From Desulfopila sp. IMCC35006 (lineage in GTDB: Bacteria; Desulfobacterota; Desulfobulbia; Desulfobulbales; Desulfocapsaceae): 64,000 nucleotides of DNA. Under the pieces are notes generated by a model. The model searched no databases. It was not told where the DNA came from and saw only the letters and a program-made list of their open reading frames with translations. Location: NCBI RefSeq assembly GCF_005116645.1, contig NZ_SWCM01000006.1, forward strand, positions 281,995 to 345,994. Direction: 5' to 3'. Positions 1-8,805 of the stretch are shown here, one piece after another; within the stretch, counting starts at the first letter, position 1, and each line of letters starts with the position of its first letter. Position numbers and translations under genes: made by a program.

Positions 1-105
1 CGCTGATAAGCTCGACTTAGCATCGTTATGTCGATCCCCGGATGGCTGCACTATTACATATCCGCTCCCTTCAAATCCCCGTCTCGATTTCCGGTATTCT
101 TTCCC

Positions 106-134
106 ATTTACTCTTTACAAATTTCCTATATAAT
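106..134 (+). promoter_or_regulatory. possible promoter for the first small gene
   Basis: A perfect TATAAT lies at 129-134 in an AT-rich stretch about 60 bases before the first + strand start codon. The -35 region (around 106-111, ATTTAC) is a poor match, so this is only a candidate. Confidence 0.3.
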
Positions 135-191
135 GTGATACGATATAAAAAATGTTTTATCATTTATTTCTTGAAGTGAGGAGAGTTCGGC

Positions 192-395
192 ATGGAAGAT
201 GACTTCAAACCCCTTGGAAGCAAGAAGAAAAAACTTTTACCCACGACGGAAAATGTCGTCGATATAAAACAACCCCCACGTCAAAAACCCGCCAACCAGA
301 TTCGTTTCATCATTACCAAAAATAAAAACAATTCCTGGGTGGATGATCTTCACGCCCTGGAACAACTCAATCTGGTGGAGCGAGTCTATCACTGA
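192..395 (+). CDS. small hypothetical protein, 67 aa
   Basis: A short basic, hydrophilic protein with no signal peptide and no membrane segment. The start is supported by a good ribosome binding site (GAGGAG about 9 bases before the ATG) and a TATAAT box further upstream. Lys/Pro-rich N-terminal half; the C-terminal half (NSWVDDLHALEQLNLVER) could form one helix. I recognise no family. It sits about 100 bases upstream of a diguanylate cyclase gene on the same strand and might be cotranscribed with it. Confidence 0.55.
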   Translation: MEDDFKPLGSKKKKLLPTTENVVDIKQPPRQKPANQIRFIITKNKNNSWVDDLHALEQLNLVERVYH

Positions 396-501
396 AACTC
401 CATTGACAGTCTACTGATATTCGTCCTCGCCACCCTGCTGTTTGTGTTACTACCTCTACATGGCGGAGATATCGTGTTAACCTGAGACAAGAACAGGTCT
501 G

Positions 502-2223
502 ATGGTAAATTTTTCCCTGCGCTCCGTCCTTATTTTTCCTTATGTGGCACTGGTCATAGCCCTCGCTGTCGCGATTGGCACCCTCTCCTATTTCACTGGA
601 GGACAGGCCGTTTTGACAGTCTCCGAACACCTCTTGCGAGAGACTGTCAGCCGTATCAGCCAGGCAGTTGACCGCCATGTTGTCGGTTCCGTGGCGACAC
701 TGGAAGCAGCTTTTCCCAATGGAATGCTCGCTCCCGTGTCCATTGAATCCGATTTCATAAATATGCGTACCCGTTTCTGGATTGCCACCTCGTTACACAT
801 TGACCCTAACAACTATGTTTACTATGGCAACAGGTCCGGTCAGGCCATGGGCCTTTTTCGTCACTCGCTTGACGAAGGGGAATTACGCATAAAGTATACA
901 CCGGAGGAACATCGCAGCATCTATCAAATTGAAGGGATTGATGGTGAAATGCGCTCCCGAAAGATTGAGAAACAACTTTTTGACCCCAGGCAACGCCCCT
1001 GGTATCAGGCCGCGCAAACCGCCATCCATGACACCTGGACATCTGTATACATAGATTTTGGCACCCATGACCTGGTGGCGACAAGATCCCGGAAAGTTCT
1101 AAATAACAGACAGGAAATTGAGGGAGTTGTGGCGACGGATATGCCCCTGCGGGCGTTGAACGATTTTGTCAGCAGCCTGAAAATATCGCCTAATGGGGTC
1201 GCTTTCATTTTTGAACCGGACGGCAACCTCATAGCGTCGTCCTGCAGCCCAAATATCAGACAAAACAATGCAGGCGAAAACATCCGAGTCAATGCAGGCG
1301 ACAGCGGACACCCTCTTTTAACCGAAATTTACCAGCACATTCTGCCGTACCTTTCACCGGAAACCGAAATCAATAAACCCATCACTTTTTTCTTCGAGGG
1401 CAATGACAAAAAGAAGATCCATGTAGCTCTGAGTAAATTTGAAGACGGCGCGGGGCTGAAATGGATAAATGTTGTAGCACTTCCCAGTGAAGATTTCATG
1501 GAAGGCATCGAGAAGAATGTCCTCCGCACCCTGCTGCTCGGCGTCGCAACCACCATCCTGGTTATCCTGGTCGGTCTGCGTATTGTGCATTGGGTGACCA
1601 AGGATTTAAAAATCCTCTCTCTTGCGGTAAACCGTGTTGACAGTGGCTTTGTCGAACAACCTATCGATATCAGGAGAAGGGATGAAATTGGCGACCTGGC
1701 CAAAAGTTTTTCCGCCATGCAGCAACGGCTCCAGACAGACTATCTCACCGGATTACCCAACAGGTATGCGCTTGAACAGTATCTGCAAGCGGCAGTAGAA
1801 CATTCTCAGGGACAGAAAAAAGGCGCTCCCTTTGCACTCCTGTTCATTGATCTCAACGATTTTAAGTTAATCAACGATCGCTTTGGTCATGATGCCGGAG
1901 ACCAGGCATTGATCGAAATATCCCAGAGGTTGCGCAACCATATCCGAAAACATGATTTTGTTGCCCGCTACGCCGGCGATGAGTTTATCATCGCACTCAA
2001 TGATGTTCAGTCAAAAAATGACATTGCGCCGATTAGAAAAAATATCGAACAGGCCCTGGCGGCACCTCTGGAAACATTCGATGCCTCACCACTCACCCTG
2101 GCCGGGGCGATCGGAGAAGCGCACTTCCCAGATGATGCCGAAAACGCTGCAGACCTGCTGATCGTCGCTGATCGCAATATGTACACCCATAAAGCCGCGA
2201 TAAAGAGCCGGTTTGCCCTTTAG
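502..2223 (+). CDS. membrane diguanylate cyclase: Cache sensor, HAMP, GGDEF
   Basis: Predicted inner-membrane enzyme making cyclic di-GMP from two GTP. Membrane segment 1 is at about residues 9-31, followed by a long periplasmic region of about 310 residues that fits a double Cache sensor, membrane segment 2 at about 344-366, a HAMP linker, and a GGDEF domain from about 412 (TDYLTGLPNR). The signature is AGDEF at 491-495 rather than GGDEF, a variant seen in active cyclases. The product-inhibition I-site RKHD lies at 482-485, five residues before it as expected. There is no EAL domain. The TAG stop codon is the first triplet of a dispersed repeat element. The sensed ligand cannot be told. Confidence 0.93.
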   Translation: MVNFSLRSVLIFPYVALVIALAVAIGTLSYFTGGQAVLTVSEHLLRETVSRISQAVDRHVVGSVATLEAAFPNGMLAPVSIESDFINMRTRFWIATSLHIDPNNYVYYGNRSGQAMGLFRHSLDEGELRIKYTPEEHRSIYQIEGIDGEMRSRKIEKQLFDPRQRPWYQAAQTAIHDTWTSVYIDFGTHDLVATRSRKVLNNRQEIEGVVATDMPLRALNDFVSSLKISPNGVAFIFEPDGNLIASSCSPNIRQNNAGENIRVNAGDSGHPLLTEIYQHILPYLSPETEINKPITFFFEGNDKKKIHVALSKFEDGAGLKWINVVALPSEDFMEGIEKNVLRTLLLGVATTILVILVGLRIVHWVTKDLKILSLAVNRVDSGFVEQPIDIRRRDEIGDLAKSFSAMQQRLQTDYLTGLPNRYALEQYLQAAVEHSQGQKKGAPFALLFIDLNDFKLINDRFGHDAGDQALIEISQRLRNHIRKHDFVARYAGDEFIIALNDVQSKNDIAPIRKNIEQALAAPLETFDASPLTLAGAIGEAHFPDDAENAADLLIVADRNMYTHKAAIKSRFAL

Positions 2224-2306
2224 TGACTTAGAAATAATTCTCCTGCACTGTTTACAGGAGAATTATTTCGTGAAGGAACTTATACCGCAAAGCTTTTAGG
2301 CGGGGT
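2221..2306 (+). repeat. GTGACTTAG structured element, copy 1 (short form)
   Basis: Begins at the TAG stop of the cyclase gene (TAGTGACTTAG). A perfect 15-bp stem (2231-2245 with 2255-2269) has a 9-base loop, is followed by the conserved GTGAAGGAACTTATA, and ends with CCGCAAAGCTTTTAGGCGGGG. The middle module CCCCGCAAGGGGGCACTGAACGGAG present in copy 2 is missing, consistent with a deletion between the two CCCCGCAA words. It joins copy 2 directly. Confidence 0.9.
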
Positions 2307-2455
2307 TAGTGACTTAGAAATAATTCTCCTGCGCTGTTTACAGGAGAATTATTTCGTGAAGGAACTTATACCCCGCAAGGGGGCACTGAACGGAGCACCC
2401 GACAAGCGAGTATTAAGAAAAACCCCGCAAAGCTTTTAGGCGGGGTAAGTGAGTT
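2307..2455 (+). repeat. GTGACTTAG structured element, copy 2 (tandem, long form)
   Basis: Starts with TAGTGACTTAG immediately after copy 1. The stem arms are identical to copy 1, while the loop differs by one base (CGCTGTTTA against CACTGTTTA). It carries the full middle module plus an extra AAGCGAGTATTAAG segment and ends with the GGCGGGGT hairpin arm and AAGTGAGTT. Copies 1 and 2 fill the whole space between two convergent genes. Confidence 0.9.
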
Positions 2456-2460
2456 GCAGT

Positions 2461-3057
2461 TCAAGCACTGTCTTTCTGCAGCTCTTTCGCAAGCGCCCTG
2501 CCCGCCTCAAAGGCTTCTTTAAGGTAATCTTCCCTCCCCTCAATCTCACCCTTGCGGTCCACCCCTCGGCAAAGAACGGTTCTCCATAATCCTGCACTCA
2601 AGACATCAAAGAAATATTTGACAGTGAGCAGCGCGCCGTCGAACAGTTTTTTGCCCTTTGTTGCTCCGACAGAAATAAACAATCCTTTTCGGGTCTTAGG
2701 TGCCCCGCTGAAAGGCTGTTTTTCGATCCAATACTTGCGGACCCAAAGAGATTGGCACCTGTCCATAAATATTTTTGTATGCGCACTCACCGTATAAAAA
2801 AAGATCGGGGAGGCAAGCATAATACCGGTACAAGATTCGAGCTTGGCCAGAATTTTCGGAAAATCATCGCGAATGGCACATTCCCCGCTTTCTATACAGG
2901 CATAAATTTCCATACACGGTGAAATTTTATAATCCCGAAGAACCACTTCTTCCACTTCAGCTCCTTCCTGCCGGGCGCCGGCGACTGCCTGCTTCAGCAG
3001 GGCAGAACTATTTCCCTCTCGTCTGGGACTACCATAAATTGCTATAATTTTAACCAT
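2461..3057 (-). CDS. NADPH-dependent FMN reductase / flavodoxin-fold protein
   Basis: A 198-aa cytoplasmic protein of the NAD(P)H-dependent FMN reductase (iron-sulfur flavoprotein-like) family. The FMN phosphate loop is visible at the N terminus (GSPRREGNSSALL, residues 9-21), and ASPIFFYTVSAHTKIFMDR is the usual second flavin-contact segment. Cysteines at CMEIYACIESGEC (about residues 48-60) resemble the cluster ligands of iron-sulfur flavoproteins, so an Fe-S cluster is possible but not shown. The start has AGGAGG just upstream. It converges with the cyclase gene; its 3' end lies 5 bases past repeat copy 2. The redox partner is unknown. Confidence 0.85.
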   Translation of the reverse strand: MVKIIAIYGSPRREGNSSALLKQAVAGARQEGAEVEEVVLRDYKISPCMEIYACIESGECAIRDDFPKILAKLESCTGIMLASPIFFYTVSAHTKIFMDRCQSLWVRKYWIEKQPFSGAPKTRKGLFISVGATKGKKLFDGALLTVKYFFDVLSAGLWRTVLCRGVDRKGEIEGREDYLKEAFEAGRALAKELQKDSA

Positions 3058-3371
3058 GTATCCTCCTGACCGGAAACAATTTTCAGTTCCAAACCTCTAC
3101 CAAAACTGCCGTTAGCCCTTTTTACCACCCCACCATTCGCATTACAATTCCTGTATTGCAATCTTACTCCCCGGTTGAGATATTTTTCATGCAAAATATC
3201 CATCAGATAGCCATGGTCATACTTTTTCCCGGCAGGAGCAAGATCAAAGAATTGATAATTTAAAGGTAATCAGGTAGATTCTTTTTGTTGAAGGTCTGCA
3301 GAAGAAACATTTATATCGAGGTATTCTTTATTATAACGTAAATTTCAGTGACCAAAAGTGGAGATCAGACA
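3058..3371. other. intergenic region between divergent genes
   Basis: About 310 bases between the FMN reductase and the TAXI protein, which diverge. It should hold both promoters. A loose -10-like TATAAC lies near 3333, but I see no convincing promoter pair, palindrome or small gene. Confidence 0.4.
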
Positions 3372-4370
3372 ATGAATAAAACAATCATCAAGTTTTCTTT
3401 TTCACTCTTAATTGTCTTTTTGTTTACGGGAATATCTCTTGCTGAAAGAAGTCGACCGGTAACGATGGGCATGGTCACCGGCGGCCCTAAAGGAACATAT
3501 TACCAGTTTGGCCTGGACCTTGCCGAATTAGTCGACTCAAAAGGCATTATGTTGAAAGTTGGCAACTCAAATGGTTCGGTGGAAAATGTTTATGCGGTCT
3601 ACAAAAGGCCCAACACACAGTTGGGAATTGTCCAATCGGATGTGCTGGCCTTTGTCGCCAAGGTCCAGACCGACCCGACACTCAAGAGCATCGCCAAGAA
3701 GATAAAGATGGTCTATCCGCTCTATAACGAAGAAGTGCACCTGCTGGGCACAAATACCATTGCTGATTTCGATCAACTGGAGGGAAAAAGAGTCGCAATC
3801 GGTCAGGAAGGCAGCGGCACCTATCTGACAGCCAAGCTATTATTCGAGGTTTCTGGCATCAAGCCCGCGGAGCTGATTACAATTGCCGCCGATGAAGCCC
3901 TCCCGCAATTAAAAGCGGGTAAGATCGATGGATTGTTTTATGTCGCAGGATATCCTGTCAAACTTTTTACGGAACAGGTGACGGCAGGTGATGGCCTGGC
4001 GCTTATTCCAATTCTCAATAAAAGTATTATCGAATTTTACCCGAAATCTGAGATCCCGGCGAATACATATGCATGGCAGACGAAGCCGGTTGAATCTGTT
4101 GCGGTCAAGGCAGTGCTTATCTCCTATGACTTTAAGATGGGTAATTGTCAGAATGTGGGAAGGTTTGCCGATATCCTGGCCAGCAATATGGACTGGCTGA
4201 AAGAAAATGGACATCCGAAATGGAAATCCGTCGATCTTGAATATCCCTTAAAAGGCTGGGACCAATACGAATGCGTAAAAAATTACCGCGGGAAATCGAC
4301 AACTCCGACGAAGCAGAACCCGCCAAAAGAGCTCAATCCTGTTTTAGAAGCCATTAAAGAAATACTTTAG
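3372..4370 (+). CDS. TAXI-family TRAP transporter solute-binding protein
   Basis: Predicted periplasmic substrate-binding protein of a TRAP transporter (TAXI branch). An N-terminal signal peptide (MNKTIIKFSFSLLIVFLFTG, ending near SLAE) is followed by the typical first-domain pattern TMGMVTGGPKGTYYQFGLDLA. The phrases LEGKRVAIGQEGSGTYLTAKLLFE and LPQLKAGKIDGLFYVAGYP match the family. I chose the ATG at 3372, preceded by GGAGAT at a good distance, over an in-frame ATG 24 bases earlier. No TRAP membrane subunit gene is next to it, so it either works with a transporter encoded elsewhere or as a sensor partner. The TAG stop is the first triplet of repeat copy 3. Confidence 0.9.
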   Translation: MNKTIIKFSFSLLIVFLFTGISLAERSRPVTMGMVTGGPKGTYYQFGLDLAELVDSKGIMLKVGNSNGSVENVYAVYKRPNTQLGIVQSDVLAFVAKVQTDPTLKSIAKKIKMVYPLYNEEVHLLGTNTIADFDQLEGKRVAIGQEGSGTYLTAKLLFEVSGIKPAELITIAADEALPQLKAGKIDGLFYVAGYPVKLFTEQVTAGDGLALIPILNKSIIEFYPKSEIPANTYAWQTKPVESVAVKAVLISYDFKMGNCQNVGRFADILASNMDWLKENGHPKWKSVDLEYPLKGWDQYECVKNYRGKSTTPTKQNPPKELNPVLEAIKEIL

Positions 4371-4480
4371 TGACTTAGAAATAATTTTCTTGTGTTGTTT
4401 ACAAGAAAATTATTTCGTGAAGGAACTTATACCCCTCAAGGGGGCACTGAACGGAGTCCCGCAAAGCTTTTGGGCGGGAT
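4368..4480 (+). repeat. GTGACTTAG structured element, copy 3
   Basis: Starts at the stop codon of the TAXI gene. Stem 4378-4392 / 4402-4416, 15 bp perfect, 9-base loop. Relative to copies 1 and 2, two C residues in the left arm are T and the two matching G residues in the right arm are A, so pairing is kept by compensatory change. The middle module ACCCCTCAAGGGGGCACTGAACGGAG and the CCCGCAAAGCTTTTGGGCGGGA hairpin are present. The right-end AAGTGAGTT word has been lost. Confidence 0.9.
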
Positions 4481-4605
4481 TAACATAAATCCCTGCTTTC
4501 TTCCTGTTTATCAGGGGAGGAGCTAAAACTGCCAGCACTTCTTTTTCCTGCAAGCCGCGACTTTACGCGTTTTGTGCGTGAAAAAATCTTAAAGGGTGGA
4601 TCAAA

Positions 4606-6261
4606 ATGTATCTTTCCTTTTATGGGCTCAAACTAAAACCATTTCAGAACAGCACAAATCCGAGCTTTTTCTGGTTCGGGGAAAAGCAGAAGGAAACGCT
4701 TGCAATTTTCAAGTACGGTATCTCCAAAATGCCCGGCATCCTTCTGCTTACCGGGGATGTCGGCACCGGCAAAACCACGTTGGTCAATGCGCTGCTCAAC
4801 AATCTGGATGACCAATTCATCGTGATCAAAGTCCTGGATCCCGGCCTGGAAGAGATCGATTTCTTGAATTACTTATCCGATGCCCTCGATTTTAAAAAGA
4901 AGTTTTCTACTAAAGACAATTTCTTTGCCCATTTCAGTAAGTTTCTCAATACTTCCGCCACCCTCGGCAAAAAAGTCGTACTGGTCATCGACGAGTGTCA
5001 GCGTTTGAACGTACAGCTCCTTGACGAAATAGTGCAGCTTGCCAATATCGAAAATGACGAGACGAAATTACTCAAGGTACTATTAATCGGCCAGAACACG
5101 TTTAACGATCTGTTGCAGAACAACAAAAGCAAGAAATTGCATCAGTCCATAGCCATCAACTACGCAATCGCACCTCTGGATATACGCGAAACAGGAGACT
5201 ATGTACGGCACCGCCTGAAAATCGCCGGTGGAAAAAGCAGTATCTTCAGCGCCGATGCCTTCAGTAAAATATACGAATTTTCAACCGGCATTCCCCGTCG
5301 CATCAATATAATATGCGATCACGCCCTTCTGCTAGGATTCGCTCAGGAAAAGAAAACAATCAATGGCGATTTGATCCGGGAGTGTGCTATGGACCTTCGT
5401 CCACTCGCCAACGCACAACCGCTCCAAAACGACTCTCCCGAATCTGTGACCGGTGACGGTTCAAAAAAAATCAGGAGAAGCCCTCCCAAGTTGCGACAAA
5501 AAGTAAATGTACGACGGGCAGGGATAACCTTCGGGATGGTTATCCTGATCATGATACCTGTCTTTTTAATAACATATTTCACACCTCCGAGATCGTACCA
5601 AAAAGCATTGCAGTATTTCAAAAGAAACGGTCTGCAGTTTTTCATCGATCCCCACGCAGCAGATACCCAGAATCGCCCCTTCACCTCTGATTCTGACATC
5701 CGCAAAGTTGCCAGCGAAATTGATGCACCCCGCGCAAGTACCCCGTTTGCCAAAAAACCGGTCGGCAAAGAACATCCAGCAGAGCCTGCGCCAAAGATAG
5801 CAGATGAAAGTGTTGCACCAACAGGCGAACCGCTTCAGCCAAATGGCATTGGAGCTGATTCTCTACCTGAAATTGCAGACAGTCCGGGCGAGACGGATAC
5901 TCTTCCCCTCATTGCCCCAATCGAGCCAAGCGACAAAGATGTGACTTCTGACAACGTGGCGATCCCGCCTGCTATGCCTGCTGCGAAAAAAGAGGTGACC
6001 ACCGCAGCGGATACTTCTGCTGTCCCTGATGCAAAGGAAAACAGCATGCAGGAGACAGGCCTTCTCGAACAGCAGGAGACATCTCAAATGAATTTGACAA
6101 GAACCATGGAGACCAGCACGAAAACGCAAGGTGATTTGCCGGATACGGCAAACAGCCCCAGCCAGCCGCCAAAAGAGCAGGATGTTTCAGATGAGCCCCC
6201 GCCCGAGCCCATTGATCCTGGTGCTGTTATAGACTGGGTGCTTAAAAATCGCTCCAGATGA
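4606..6261 (+). CDS. ExeA-like AAA ATPase with membrane segment and long disordered tail
   Basis: A 551-aa protein. Residues 1-270 form an ExeA/MshM-type AAA domain: N-terminal YLSFYGLKLKPFQNS, Walker A GDVGTGKTT at about 50-58, Walker B VVLVIDECQRL. One membrane segment lies at about 306-325, after which about 220 residues are Pro/Glu/Ala-rich and probably disordered, in the periplasm if the ATPase is cytoplasmic. It ends with a conserved-looking DPGAVIDWVLKNRSR. ExeA in Aeromonas helps insert the secretin through peptidoglycan, but its tail carries a peptidoglycan-binding domain that I do not see here. No exeB or secretin gene is adjacent. RBS AAAGGGTGGA precedes the ATG. Confidence 0.85.
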   Translation: MYLSFYGLKLKPFQNSTNPSFFWFGEKQKETLAIFKYGISKMPGILLLTGDVGTGKTTLVNALLNNLDDQFIVIKVLDPGLEEIDFLNYLSDALDFKKKFSTKDNFFAHFSKFLNTSATLGKKVVLVIDECQRLNVQLLDEIVQLANIENDETKLLKVLLIGQNTFNDLLQNNKSKKLHQSIAINYAIAPLDIRETGDYVRHRLKIAGGKSSIFSADAFSKIYEFSTGIPRRINIICDHALLLGFAQEKKTINGDLIRECAMDLRPLANAQPLQNDSPESVTGDGSKKIRRSPPKLRQKVNVRRAGITFGMVILIMIPVFLITYFTPPRSYQKALQYFKRNGLQFFIDPHAADTQNRPFTSDSDIRKVASEIDAPRASTPFAKKPVGKEHPAEPAPKIADESVAPTGEPLQPNGIGADSLPEIADSPGETDTLPLIAPIEPSDKDVTSDNVAIPPAMPAAKKEVTTAADTSAVPDAKENSMQETGLLEQQETSQMNLTRTMETSTKTQGDLPDTANSPSQPPKEQDVSDEPPPEPIDPGAVIDWVLKNRSR

Positions 6262-6308
6262 ATCGTGATGACTGATAATAGCAAGCTGATATGTGCACGC
6301 ATTGCTCG

Positions 6309-6620
6309 TCAATCACCAGCCTTGCCCAATAGATTTTTCAAGGCGGCAAACGGCGTATGGGTCGTCGTTACTCCTTTGTCTGCATCAGAATTCTCTGTCG
6401 GCAGCCACTCGGCATCCAGGAGTCTGGAATGCTCGTTGTCGTGACAGTAAATGCACAGCAGCTCCCAGTTGCTTCCATCCGGGGGATTGTTTTTATAGTT
6501 ATGGTCTTTGTGGTGCACGGTCAGCTCTTTTAATTTCTTTCCGGTAAAGTCACGACCGCAGTTGGCGCAGACCCAGGGGAGGATTTTCAACGCCTGTTCC
6601 CGATATTCGATTTTTTTCAT
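6309..6620 (-). CDS. HNH endonuclease family protein (YajD-like)
   Basis: A 103-aa HNH-fold protein. A zinc-binding CANCGRDF pair at about residues 18-25 and CIYCHDNEH further on bracket the HNH core LTVHHKDHNYKNNPPDGSNWELLC. This arrangement matches the YajD subfamily of small HNH proteins, which lack any recognition domain; their cellular role is not settled. The C-terminal 30 residues are variable. It converges with the ExeA-like gene (47-base gap) and follows the DUF554 gene on the same strand. Confidence 0.88.
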   Translation of the reverse strand: MKKIEYREQALKILPWVCANCGRDFTGKKLKELTVHHKDHNYKNNPPDGSNWELLCIYCHDNEHSRLLDAEWLPTENSDADKGVTTTHTPFAALKNLLGKAGD

Positions 6621-6685
6621 TGTTTTCTTGTGCTCCGTAACGAGTGTTCATACCAGCACGTTGACACCAAACATCAAAAGGTTTA

Positions 6686-7378
6686 TTAAATCAATTGCCG
6701 CAGCGCAAAATAGACCAAAGGCAGAAAAATGGCGGGGATTAAATTTCCCACCCGTATGGTCGTTATTTTCAGCATATTAAATCCAATAGCCATTATGAGC
6801 AACCCGCCTACGGACGTCATCTCCTGGATCGTGGCCGGAACCAGGAAACTTTTCATAAAGACGGCGGTGATGGTAATTAAGCCCTGATATATAAACACCG
6901 CAAGGCTTGAAAACATCACGCCAAGCCCCATCGCCGAGGCAAAAATAATGGACGTGACTCCATCAAGAACCGATTTGGCAAAGAGAGTCTGATGGTTCCC
7001 GGTCAGACCACTCTCCAGGGAGCCGACTATGGCCATGGAGCCAACACAAAACACCAGACTGGCGGTGACAAATCCCCTGGCAAACGACTTTGAATCATCA
7101 GACTTGGCAGTAACTTTGCTTTCCAGAAATACACCGAGACGCTCAAGTTTTTTCTCGATCTTCAACCATTCACCAAGCAGGGCGCCGACTATTACCGAGA
7201 AAATAATTACCATCAGATTATTAGAAACGAGGGCGCTTCTGATACCGATCAAAACAACAGAGAGACCAACGCCGCTGAGAATAATTTCTTTATAATTTTC
7301 AGGGATACCCTTGCTGAAGAGCAGCCCCAGCAAACTGCCTGCTATAATGGCTAATGCATTGACGATTGTACCCAGCAT
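6686..7378 (-). CDS. DUF554 integral membrane protein
   Basis: About 230 aa and highly hydrophobic, with around six to seven membrane segments. MLGTIVNALAIIAGSLLGLL at the N terminus and VGSMAIVGSLESGL in the middle are hallmarks of DUF554 (YdfK/YqgA) proteins, whose function is unknown though transport has been suggested. I start at 7378 because AGGAAAG lies 8 bases upstream; the longer frame to 7432 adds 18 residues without a good binding site. Confidence 0.88.
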   Translation of the reverse strand: MLGTIVNALAIIAGSLLGLLFSKGIPENYKEIILSGVGLSVVLIGIRSALVSNNLMVIIFSVIVGALLGEWLKIEKKLERLGVFLESKVTAKSDDSKSFARGFVTASLVFCVGSMAIVGSLESGLTGNHQTLFAKSVLDGVTSIIFASAMGLGVMFSSLAVFIYQGLITITAVFMKSFLVPATIQEMTSVGGLLIMAIGFNMLKITTIRVGNLIPAIFLPLVYFALRQLI

Positions 7379-7754
7379 ATTCACTTTCCTGGTGGTATTA
7401 AAAAAAGATAAACTAACATTGCAGGCAGCCATGGACTCGGCGCTTGCACAAAATGGCAGTTATAACACTCTGAAAAGATTTTGAAACGTTTCTTTTAATG
7501 ATTATTTAGATCACAAGACTCAATTTACACGACATCCTCTATTCCGATTGCCCCTCAAACTCAGCCTGTCGGAATGGAAGGGTGTGAGCTGTTCGTTTTT
7601 CGGGTCTTGCAGCCAAGGACGGCTGCAGCAAAGCCCCCCAGGGATGGGTTTACGGCGTCCCGTGCAAAGGGCACCTCATAACCCCAGATAGCTGAGGTTT
7701 AGAGGTAAGCACAATATTTATTCAGACTGTTCACTGCAACCGTAAGATTCTCCT
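7379..7754. other. intergenic region with a structured repeat
   Basis: Between divergent DUF554 and DUF2971 genes. The right half is occupied by a compact run of hairpins (see the repeat at 7605-7702). The rest is AT-rich, with no small gene that I can support. Confidence 0.5.
7605..7702 (+). repeat. multi-hairpin intergenic repeat-like element
   Basis: Four adjacent hairpins: GCAGCC/GGCTGC (7609-7614 / 7621-7626), GGGA/TCCC around GGGTTTACGGCG (7641-7661), GTGC/GCAC (7662-7674), and AACCCCAG/CTGAGGTT (about 7680-7700). The phrase CCCCAGGGATGGGTTTACGG with a trailing GTCCC resembles dispersed intergenic repeats I associate with proteobacterial genomes, but only one copy is in this window and I cannot search others. 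Confidence 0.5.
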
Positions 7755-8639
7755 ATGATACATGATATAACATCCAGACTGTATTCCGATATTCCTCAGG
7801 AACCTCTCTACCACTATACCAGTTTCACAGGACTGTTAGGTATCGTTGCCAGCCGAGCGCTCTGGGCCAGTGATATCAGATACATGAATGATTCAGCCGA
7901 ACTCAAGCATACAGCTGATCTTCTCCGCATGGAAATCAACCAGCGGATCGCCTCCGGCCATACAAAACCGGACCTTCTCAACCAGTTTCTCGACTGGGTT
8001 ACCCATCGCATAACCAACGGTCATATGCTTTTCGCCTCTTCCTTTCGGTCAAACGGCAACATGCTCAGTCAATGGCGTGGTTACAGCAGGCTTGGCAAAG
8101 GGGTCAGCCTCGGCTTTGATCCCGACTATATCCTGCGCTGTGCCAGGCAACAGTCTTTCCAGATCGGCAAATGTATCTACTGCAGCAAAAGCCAGCAAAA
8201 GCTGATCAGCCAGGTCATCGATGCCGTGGAAGTCCTTGCCGAAGGCCATCACCCTGCATTAAATAATCAGGGTGAAACCGGCGAACACTCCTATCATTCC
8301 ATCTTTCATATGCTGGAAAGTGACCTGCTGCGTATTGCCGCAATTTTAAAGCATCCATCATTTGCCGAAGAAGAAGAATGGCGCATCGTCTCGCCGGTCA
8401 TCACCGATTACGTCAAGGCACCGGTTCTCTTTCGCGAGGGCACCTCAATGCTGGTGCCCTATATAGAATTTCACTTCAGTTCTAAAAACAATGCCCCACT
8501 CTCCCTCAATCATCTTTTCCTGGGCCCCACCCCGAATATCACCATCTCAATGAACTCCCTGACTATGTTTTTAGCAAAGAACGGTATTCGACCCGACAGG
8601 GGCATCTCCTACTGCCGAATTCCCTATCGCGCCCGTTAA
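7755..8639 (+). CDS. DUF2971 domain protein
   Basis: A 294-aa soluble protein. LYHYTSFTGLLGIVASRALWASDIRYMNDSAEL at residues 16-48 is the diagnostic opening of DUF2971. MLSQWRGYSRLGKGVSLGFD and EEEEWRIVSPV are the other conserved blocks. The biochemical activity of the family is unknown; members are often found singly or in defence-island neighbourhoods. Nothing nearby fixes its role here, although an HNH protein is about 1.1 kb away on the other strand. Confidence 0.85.
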   Translation: MIHDITSRLYSDIPQEPLYHYTSFTGLLGIVASRALWASDIRYMNDSAELKHTADLLRMEINQRIASGHTKPDLLNQFLDWVTHRITNGHMLFASSFRSNGNMLSQWRGYSRLGKGVSLGFDPDYILRCARQQSFQIGKCIYCSKSQQKLISQVIDAVEVLAEGHHPALNNQGETGEHSYHSIFHMLESDLLRIAAILKHPSFAEEEEWRIVSPVITDYVKAPVLFREGTSMLVPYIEFHFSSKNNAPLSLNHLFLGPTPNITISMNSLTMFLAKNGIRPDRGISYCRIPYRAR

Positions 8640-8805
8640 GAGCAGCACCAGGCAGACCATGATGTGCCGACATTCAAGGTAGCCATCGGCTGAGTATCGC
8701 AGAAGCTCAACATGTTCCGATTCTTTGATTCCTTTTTAACTCTGCGAATCATGGCGTTGAACTTGTGCTGTTTCATCGCGATTGCCTTATTTTTCACATC
8801 CTTTT

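Noticed and set aside
1..51. A GTG-started open frame on the minus strand running off the left edge (17 codons).
   Set aside because: Too short to judge; the nearest purine-rich RBS is 13 bases away and the residues match nothing I know.
2221..2455. The repeat elements as integron attC sites.
   Set aside because: They sit after stop codons and form hairpins, but lack the R/L box GTTRRRY and RYYYAAC pairs and are widely scattered with no integrase.
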